A stretch of 64,000 bases of DNA from RI-43 sp033764725 (GTDB lineage: Bacteria > Pseudomonadota > Alphaproteobacteria > Caulobacterales > Aquidulcibacteraceae): NCBI GenBank assembly GCA_033764725.1, contig JANRIR010000005.1, positions 76,987 through 140,986 of the forward strand, read 5' to 3'. Below the pieces are notes generated by a model, which was not told the origin of the DNA, made no database searches, and was given only the letters and a program-made list of their open reading frames with translations. How positions within the stretch are numbered: position 1 is the first letter of the stretch; the number at the start of each line of letters is the position of its first letter. Of this stretch, positions 59,254-64,000 are shown one piece after another. The position numbers and the translations under genes are program-made.

Positions 59254-60510
59254 CTAGTGGTTTGAGCCGCCGTTCTGCGTCATCGAGAACGTCGCCGTGT
59301 TGCCGATGGCGGTCGCCGTGTTGACGATGTGGCCCGCGGCATGGGTGTTGACGCCGGCGAAGGCGTGCACGGGGCCGGCATTGTATTGCGTCACCTGGCC
59401 GGTCAGCGTCGCATCGCCGCAATTGGCGCACACCGCGAAGTTCGCCGCGTTGCCGATTGCGGTCGCGGCGTTGGAGGCCACGCCGCCGACCTCGCCATAG
59501 AGGTACGACGCGACGTTCACCGCGCCGAAATTCTCCTGCGACAGCCCGGCGTTCATCGAGCCCGCATAGGCGAACAGCGCAGCCGAATTGCCGACGCCCA
59601 TGGCCACAGAAGCCGCATCGCCCGCGATCGCATCGCCGACGAACAGGTAGCTGTTCGCCGCGACGTCGCTGGTGTTCTGCTGGCCGATCTGCGCGCGCGC
59701 ATCGCCATGGCTGCCATCGAGCGCAAGCGTGTTCGCCGCGGCGCTGGCGGAGGCGAAGGCGGTTTGCGCGGCGCCGACATTGAGATCGGTGGTCGCTGCG
59801 ATCGCGTCGCCGTACTGCACCTGATGCACGCCGATATCGGCGTCGCCATAGGCGACCGCGTAGGCTGCGGAATTGCCCGCCGCGGTGGAGGCGGCGACCG
59901 CATAGGTGTCAGCGCTCCACACGTCGATATCGGTCAGCGCTTCGGCCGAGGCGCCGCTGTGCTGCGAGGAGCGCGCATAAAGATCGCCGTGCGCGGCCGA
60001 GGCCTGCACCGCGTTGACGGAGGTCGTCGCGCTCGCGACGACGGAATCGGCCTCTTTCACGAGGCCGCGCGTCGTCGCGTCGACGGAAATGTGCTCGCGC
60101 GCAAACTGATAGCTGCGCAGATCGAGATCGCCGTTCACAGCGGCCGTGGTGATTCCATTGCCCGCGGCGGTGGCCGAGAGGCCGACCTGGCCGTCGGCGA
60201 ACGCGATCCAGCCTTCCGCCGTAGCGGAGACGGATGCTTTCAGATATTGCTCACTATCGGCGTCGACCTGCGGCGCCGATGCGGTCACGAGGTTGCCTGC
60301 GCCGATCGCTGCGCCATAGGCGTGGCCCACCTCGAAGGCTTCGATCACTTCGCGCGCATGCGTCTCGCCGAACTGGATCTGGCGCGTATGCACATTGAGA
60401 ACCTGCTCGCCGCCTTCGCCGGGCGGGCAGTCTTCCGGCTCGGTCGCATAGGCGTTCGAAACGAGCAGCGAGAGCGCGGCGCCCGCGAGCAGGGTATGTT
60501 TGATCGACAT
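59254..60510 (-). CDS. hfaD: Holdfast anchor protein HfaD, repeat-built
   Basis: Surface protein that anchors the polar holdfast polysaccharide to the cell. The 418-residue product has a signal peptide (LLAGAALSLLVSNAYA) and is built of about eight repeats of ~47 residues: a (G/A)N or VN step at residues 73, 118, 166, 213, 260, 308, 354 and 404, and a Gln at 88, 135, 183, 230, 277, 325 and 375. This suggests a beta-solenoid with Gln/Asn ladders. Assignment to HfaD rests on the repeat-rich sequence and its position after hfaA-hfaB. GAGGAT lies before the ATG. Confidence 0.85.
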   Translation of the reverse strand: MSIKHTLLAGAALSLLVSNAYATEPEDCPPGEGGEQVLNVHTRQIQFGETHAREVIEAFEVGHAYGAAIGAGNLVTASAPQVDADSEQYLKASVSATAEGWIAFADGQVGLSATAAGNGITTAAVNGDLDLRSYQFAREHISVDATTRGLVKEADSVVASATTSVNAVQASAAHGDLYARSSQHSGASAEALTDIDVWSADTYAVAASTAAGNSAAYAVAYGDADIGVHQVQYGDAIAATTDLNVGAAQTAFASASAAANTLALDGSHGDARAQIGQQNTSDVAANSYLFVGDAIAGDAASVAMGVGNSAALFAYAGSMNAGLSQENFGAVNVASYLYGEVGGVASNAATAIGNAANFAVCANCGDATLTGQVTQYNAGPVHAFAGVNTHAAGHIVNTATAIGNTATFSMTQNGGSNH

Positions 60511-60546
60511 GGAAATATCCTCGAAACGTGCCGTTTTACGTGCGTT

Positions 60547-61593
60547 TTACGGGTGGCCGCTGCGTGGGGCGGGGGCGGGTTGCTGGGTCCGGCGGAAGAG
60601 CGGCGCAAGGCGCGCGTCGCGGAAGGCGTGCCAAGCATCGGCGTTCTCGCGGGTCGCGGCATTGGCGCGCGAGGCCTCTTGCGCCGGGCGGAACGCGCCC
60701 GAGGCTTGCGCGATGTCGGGACCCATCGGGTCGCCGGCGGCCATCAATTCCTCCGAGCACGGATTGGAATCGGCGACGCCGTAGAAGTTCGACATGACCT
60801 CGACGACCGCGCGCTCGACGCCGGCGCGGACCGCAAGCTGGATCGGCTCCAGCGCGCGTTCCCCGCCATTGAGATCGACGATCGTGTCGCCGAAGAAGGA
60901 GAAGAAGCCGGCGCTGACCTCGCGTCCGACGATCTGCTTCTGATAGGAGATGACGTCCACGACTTCGAGCGTGCGCGTGTCGATCAGCCGAAAATCGAGG
61001 CCGATATTCATCACATAAAGGCGGCCATTGAGCGCGCCGCGATCGCTGCGCGTATTAACGCCGCCAGCAAACAATTCGGCGCCCGAGGAACGAATATTGT
61101 AGTTCAGCTCGGTCACGCCGCCGACGAAATAATAGTCCGATCCCGGGATCTGGCCGGCGAAGATGCGGCGCACGTCGTCGTCGGCGCCGGCCGGCGCCTG
61201 CTGGCCGATCAGGCGATTGTTGGCGTAGCGCAGTTCGAGTTCGGCGACCGACGTATCGAAACGCTCGACGAGCCGCGCGCCGGACTTCGCGAACGCGCTC
61301 ATCGCCATGAGCGACGCGCCCTGCGTGATGCGCCGTCCGCCTTCCTCGTCGACGCGGCCGGTGTAATCAAGGATGCGCCCGACAGCGATGTGCGGCGCAG
61401 CGAGATTGTTGGCGCCGGCATGGGCGGCCAGGCAGGTCAAAGCCGGCGAATAGGCGGTCGGATTGGTGGTCACCGGCGCATCGCCGATCGGGCGCGCATA
61501 AAGCCCGTCATCGCCGGCGTTCGGCGTGACGCACGCGGTCAGCGCGGTTGCTGCGGCGCACGCCGCCAGCGGACGAAGCAGGGGAAACGTCAT
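60547..61593 (-). CDS. hfaB: Holdfast anchor secretion lipoprotein HfaB (CsgG-like)
   Basis: Outer-membrane CsgG-family lipoprotein required to export HfaA and HfaD. The 348-residue protein has a lipobox (TALTAC, Cys 21) and CsgG-like segments: APHIAVGRILDYTGRVDEEG, GRRITQGASLMAMSAFAKSG, YFVGGVTELNYNIRSSGAEL and GLDFRLIDTRTLEVVDVISY, the last being characteristic. It overlaps hfaA by ATGA and is followed by hfaD 36 bp later. CsgG proteins form a nonameric pore, so a similar channel is expected. Confidence 0.92.
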   Translation of the reverse strand: MTFPLLRPLAACAAATALTACVTPNAGDDGLYARPIGDAPVTTNPTAYSPALTCLAAHAGANNLAAPHIAVGRILDYTGRVDEEGGRRITQGASLMAMSAFAKSGARLVERFDTSVAELELRYANNRLIGQQAPAGADDDVRRIFAGQIPGSDYYFVGGVTELNYNIRSSGAELFAGGVNTRSDRGALNGRLYVMNIGLDFRLIDTRTLEVVDVISYQKQIVGREVSAGFFSFFGDTIVDLNGGERALEPIQLAVRAGVERAVVEVMSNFYGVADSNPCSEELMAAGDPMGPDIAQASGAFRPAQEASRANAATRENADAWHAFRDARLAPLFRRTQQPAPAPRSGHP

Positions 61594-61955
61594 GAACGGC
61601 CTCCGGTCGCGGCGGCGTTGACGTCGCCCGTATTGGTTTGCGTGGACTCGATGATCACGGTGTTCCAGCTGCCCTGCGTGATCACGTTGAGCTGGTTGCC
61701 GATCGCGCTCGCTGCGCCATAGCCGCCATCGCCGTCCATCAGGCCGCCGCTGAGCGTGGTTTGCCCTTGCAGAATGCGGCCGTTGAGCACGACGCGATTG
61801 CCGTTGGCGTCGCGCGATCCGGCCTCGATCGGTTGTTCAAGTCCGCCGGCGCCGACGCCGAAACCTTGTTCGAATTCGCCGGCGCGGCTCGGCGTTTGCG
61901 CGTGGCTTGCGCCGCCGCACAGCGCGGCGGCGACGATGGCTGTTCGGAGAAGCAA
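61590..61955 (-). CDS. hfaA: Holdfast anchor protein HfaA, curlin-like
   Basis: No ATG is available; TTG 61955 is preferred because AGAGG lies just upstream and it gives a compact signal peptide (LLRTAIVAAALCGGASHAQ). The 121-residue product ends in a curlin-like Gln/Asn ladder: N90, Q94, G95, N98 and Q106 in AIGNQLNVITQGSWNTVIIE and the following STQTN. In Caulobacter, HfaA is a cell-surface holdfast anchor exported through HfaB. A TTG at 61991 would add 12 residues. Transcription is divergent from the CBS gene. Confidence 0.85.
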   Translation of the reverse strand: MLLRTAIVAAALCGGASHAQTPSRAGEFEQGFGVGAGGLEQPIEAGSRDANGNRVVLNGRILQGQTTLSGGLMDGDGGYGAASAIGNQLNVITQGSWNTVIIESTQTNTGDVNAAATGGRS

Positions 61956-62110
61956 GACGGCCTCTTTGCTGGATAACAAAAAATTTAACAAAGGCCGAAA
62001 GCAAACGCCGTGCCAGCCGGCGCCGCGCCGTAGACGGGCGCGCGCGCAAAACGCTTGATGCGCGGCGGCGGCGGGCGCATGCTCGCCGCAACCATAAAGG
62101 GAGGCGCTCG

Positions 62111-62542
62111 ATGCTGATCGCCCATGTGCTGCGCGACAAGGGCGCAGCGATTTACAGTTTGTCGGCGGATGCGACGCTGCAGGACGCCGCGCGCGAGCTT
62201 CATGATAAACGCGTCGGCGCGCTGGTTGTGCTCGACGAGGGCGGCGCGATCGTCGGCGTGCTGTCCGAACGTGATATCGTGCGCGAGGTCGCCGCCCGCG
62301 GGGCGCAGGGACTTGGCGAGCGCGTCGGGGCGATCATGAGCCGCAACGTCGTCACCGCCGCCCCGGAGGAGAGCGTCGATGAGGGCCTCGCGCGCATGAC
62401 CGACCGGCGCGTGCGCCACCTGCCGGTGGTCAGCGCGGGCCGCCTTGTCGGCGTGGTGTCGATCGGGGATCTGGTGAAGATGCGCATTGCGGAGGTCGAG
62501 CAGGCGGTCGAGGCCATGCAGGCCTATATCGCAGCGGGGTGA
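62111..62542 (+). CDS. CBS-domain pair protein
   Basis: The 143-residue product from ATG 62111 (GGGAGG upstream) is two CBS domains in tandem: TLQDAARELHDKRVGALVVL with GAIVGVLSERDIVREV, then SVDEGLARMTDRRVRHLPVV with GRLVGVVSIGDLVKMRI. Such proteins bind adenosine nucleotides or SAM and act as small regulatory modules. The partner is unknown. It is divergent from hfaA across ~155 bp that includes an AT-rich stretch. Confidence 0.92.
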   Translation: MLIAHVLRDKGAAIYSLSADATLQDAARELHDKRVGALVVLDEGGAIVGVLSERDIVREVAARGAQGLGERVGAIMSRNVVTAAPEESVDEGLARMTDRRVRHLPVVSAGRLVGVVSIGDLVKMRIAEVEQAVEAMQAYIAAG

Positions 62543-62560
62543 GGGCTGGCGCGCGTCGCC

Positions 62561-62676
62561 GCCCCCTCAGTCCGCTTCGCGGCCAGCTCCCCCGTAAACG
62601 GGGGAGCAAAGGAGCGCCTTTCTTCCCCCGCAAGCGGGGGAAGTACCCGGCGTCAGCCGGGGGATGGGGGCGGCGC
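62561..62676. repeat. GC-rich intergenic palindromes, family C copy
   Basis: Contains CCTCAGTCCGCTTCGCGGCC, CTCCCCCGTAAACGGGGGAG, CCCCCGCAAGCGGGGG and CCCGGCGTCAGCCGGG. It resembles the copies at 16761 and 59021. It lies just upstream of the first rRNA promoter. Confidence 0.85.
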
Positions 62677-62736
62677 TCCGCTCCAACGGCCATTTCGCCG
62701 CGCGCGAGAATTTCTGCAGTTCGCCGCACGTTTCGC

Positions 62737-62765
62737 TTGAACCGCCTGAGCGCTTACCGTATATT
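62737..62765 (+). promoter_or_regulatory. rRNA operon promoter P1
   Basis: TTGAAC and TATATT are separated by 17 bases. It lies ~480 bp upstream of the 16S start. The rest of the 707-bp gap 62543-63249 has no gene. Confidence 0.7.
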
Positions 62766-62894
62766 CATCAGCTCGCCGGCCGGCATTGGCGCTGAGGGCT
62801 TCGGTCCTAGCGCCGTGATCAGCGGGCTTTCCCATTGAATTGTTTGGGTTTTTCGCCTGGACGAGGAAGCTGTGGAAGGTTCGCAAAAAGGCCG

Positions 62895-62923
62895 TTGACA
62901 CCAGATTGGGGTGCGCATAGAAA
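62895..62923 (+). promoter_or_regulatory. rRNA operon promoter P2
   Basis: A consensus TTGACA at 62895-62900 and TAGAAA at 62918-62923 with 17 bases between, followed by a GC-rich CCGCGCC discriminator of the kind found in stringently controlled rRNA promoters. Start would be near 62931. Confidence 0.8.
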
Positions 62924-62992
62924 CCGCGCCCTCGCGCCGGCCGAAAGGCTAGGGGCCCGCGGCGAAGGGGTTCGCTCTTTCGCGGCGGAGAG

Positions 62993-63005
62993 GTCTTTGA
63001 CATCG
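62993..63005 (+). promoter_or_regulatory. boxA-like antitermination site in the rRNA leader
   Basis: GTCTTTGACATCG lies ~250 bp before 16S and resembles the boxA core (TGCTCTTTAACA in E. coli) that loads the Nus antitermination complex on rRNA transcripts. Confidence 0.55.
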
Positions 63006-63249
63006 TGATTTGGAGAAGGGAAACGCAGACGGCGGCGTCTTGCGGGTCATCTCGCCCTCCGGGGCGGGCTCTGGCCATCGACGCTGACGGTCAATGCGTT
63101 TTCTGGATAATCGACCTAGTCTTGCGGACTGGTTAACGGCTTCGGCTGTCGATCAGGTGCGCAAGGCGTGCGTCGGTTCCCGTTAATGAAATACGCAAAC
63201 GCCAAACGACGCTCGGGGTTTTCCCCCCGAGAAGAGGTCAGCTTCAACT

Positions 63250-64000
<751 letters not shown>

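Noticed and set aside
59329..61722. 797-codon open frame on the plus strand
   Set aside because: Antisense to hfaD and hfaB; composition is that of a reverse-strand shadow.
62996..63001. TTTGACA in the rRNA leader as a promoter -35 element
   Set aside because: No -10 element at suitable distance, and the context GTCTTTGACATCG fits boxA better; two good promoters lie further upstream.

Overview
This is GC-rich alphaproteobacterial chromosome, most likely from a stalked or budding Caulobacterales/Hyphomonadaceae-type bacterium. The reasons are the alphaproteobacterial order of the cytochrome c oxidase genes, the hisS-hisZ-hisG unit, a hfaA-hfaB-hfaD holdfast-anchor operon, and the start of a 16S rRNA gene at the right edge (from about 63250). 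No tRNA gene or CRISPR array was seen.

Layout. 1-1290: two adjacent paralogous TPR proteins on the minus strand, the first cut by the window edge. 1489-8232: aa3-type cytochrome c oxidase structural and assembly genes (ctaC, ctaD, ctaB, a 53-residue membrane protein, ctaG, ctaE, a DUF983 protein, surf1), followed by thrC, an M16 peptidase, a GNAT acetyltransferase and a lone EAL phosphodiesterase. 12.3-16.8 kb: AlgH-like protein, peroxiredoxin, an SPFH/NfeD pair, and a MarR-nitroreductase operon behind a clear promoter with two operators. 16.9-22.6 kb: rnhA, an FAD-linked oxidase, TsaC/Sua5, and three consecutive YceI-domain genes, one fused to cytochrome b561. 22.7-35.5 kb: acyl-CoA dehydrogenase, zinc metallopeptidase, MFS exporter, radical SAM protein, SDR-folB pair, several RNA or small-molecule methyltransferases, M23 peptidase. 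35.6-39.4 kb: hisS, hisZ, hisG. 39.7-44.1 kb: a PQQ quinohaemoprotein dehydrogenase and a TonB-dependent receptor.

44.1-45.5 kb is a visibly less GC-rich insert carrying a compact restriction-modification unit (MT-A70-type adenine methyltransferase plus BglII-like endonuclease). 45.7-47.9 kb is groESL with a recognisable promoter, CIRCE operator and terminator. 48-56 kb holds two acyl-CoA ligases, pdxH translationally coupled to a VapBC-type toxin-antitoxin pair, aroC and a BolA-family gene. 56.3-58.8 kb is an exbB-exbD-exbD-tonB energy-transduction operon. 59.3-62 kb is the holdfast-anchor operon, whose HfaD product shows a striking repeat of about 47 residues and whose HfaA carries a curlin-like Gln/Asn ladder. 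The window ends with a CBS-domain gene, two good rRNA promoters, a boxA-like site and the first ~750 nt of 16S rRNA.

Many intergenic spaces hold palindromic repeat elements of several families. Some sit inside operons and are bridged by small open frames that overlap the neighbouring stop and start codons. Genes are densely packed; ATGA, GTGA or TTGA stop-start overlaps are frequent and argue for translational coupling.
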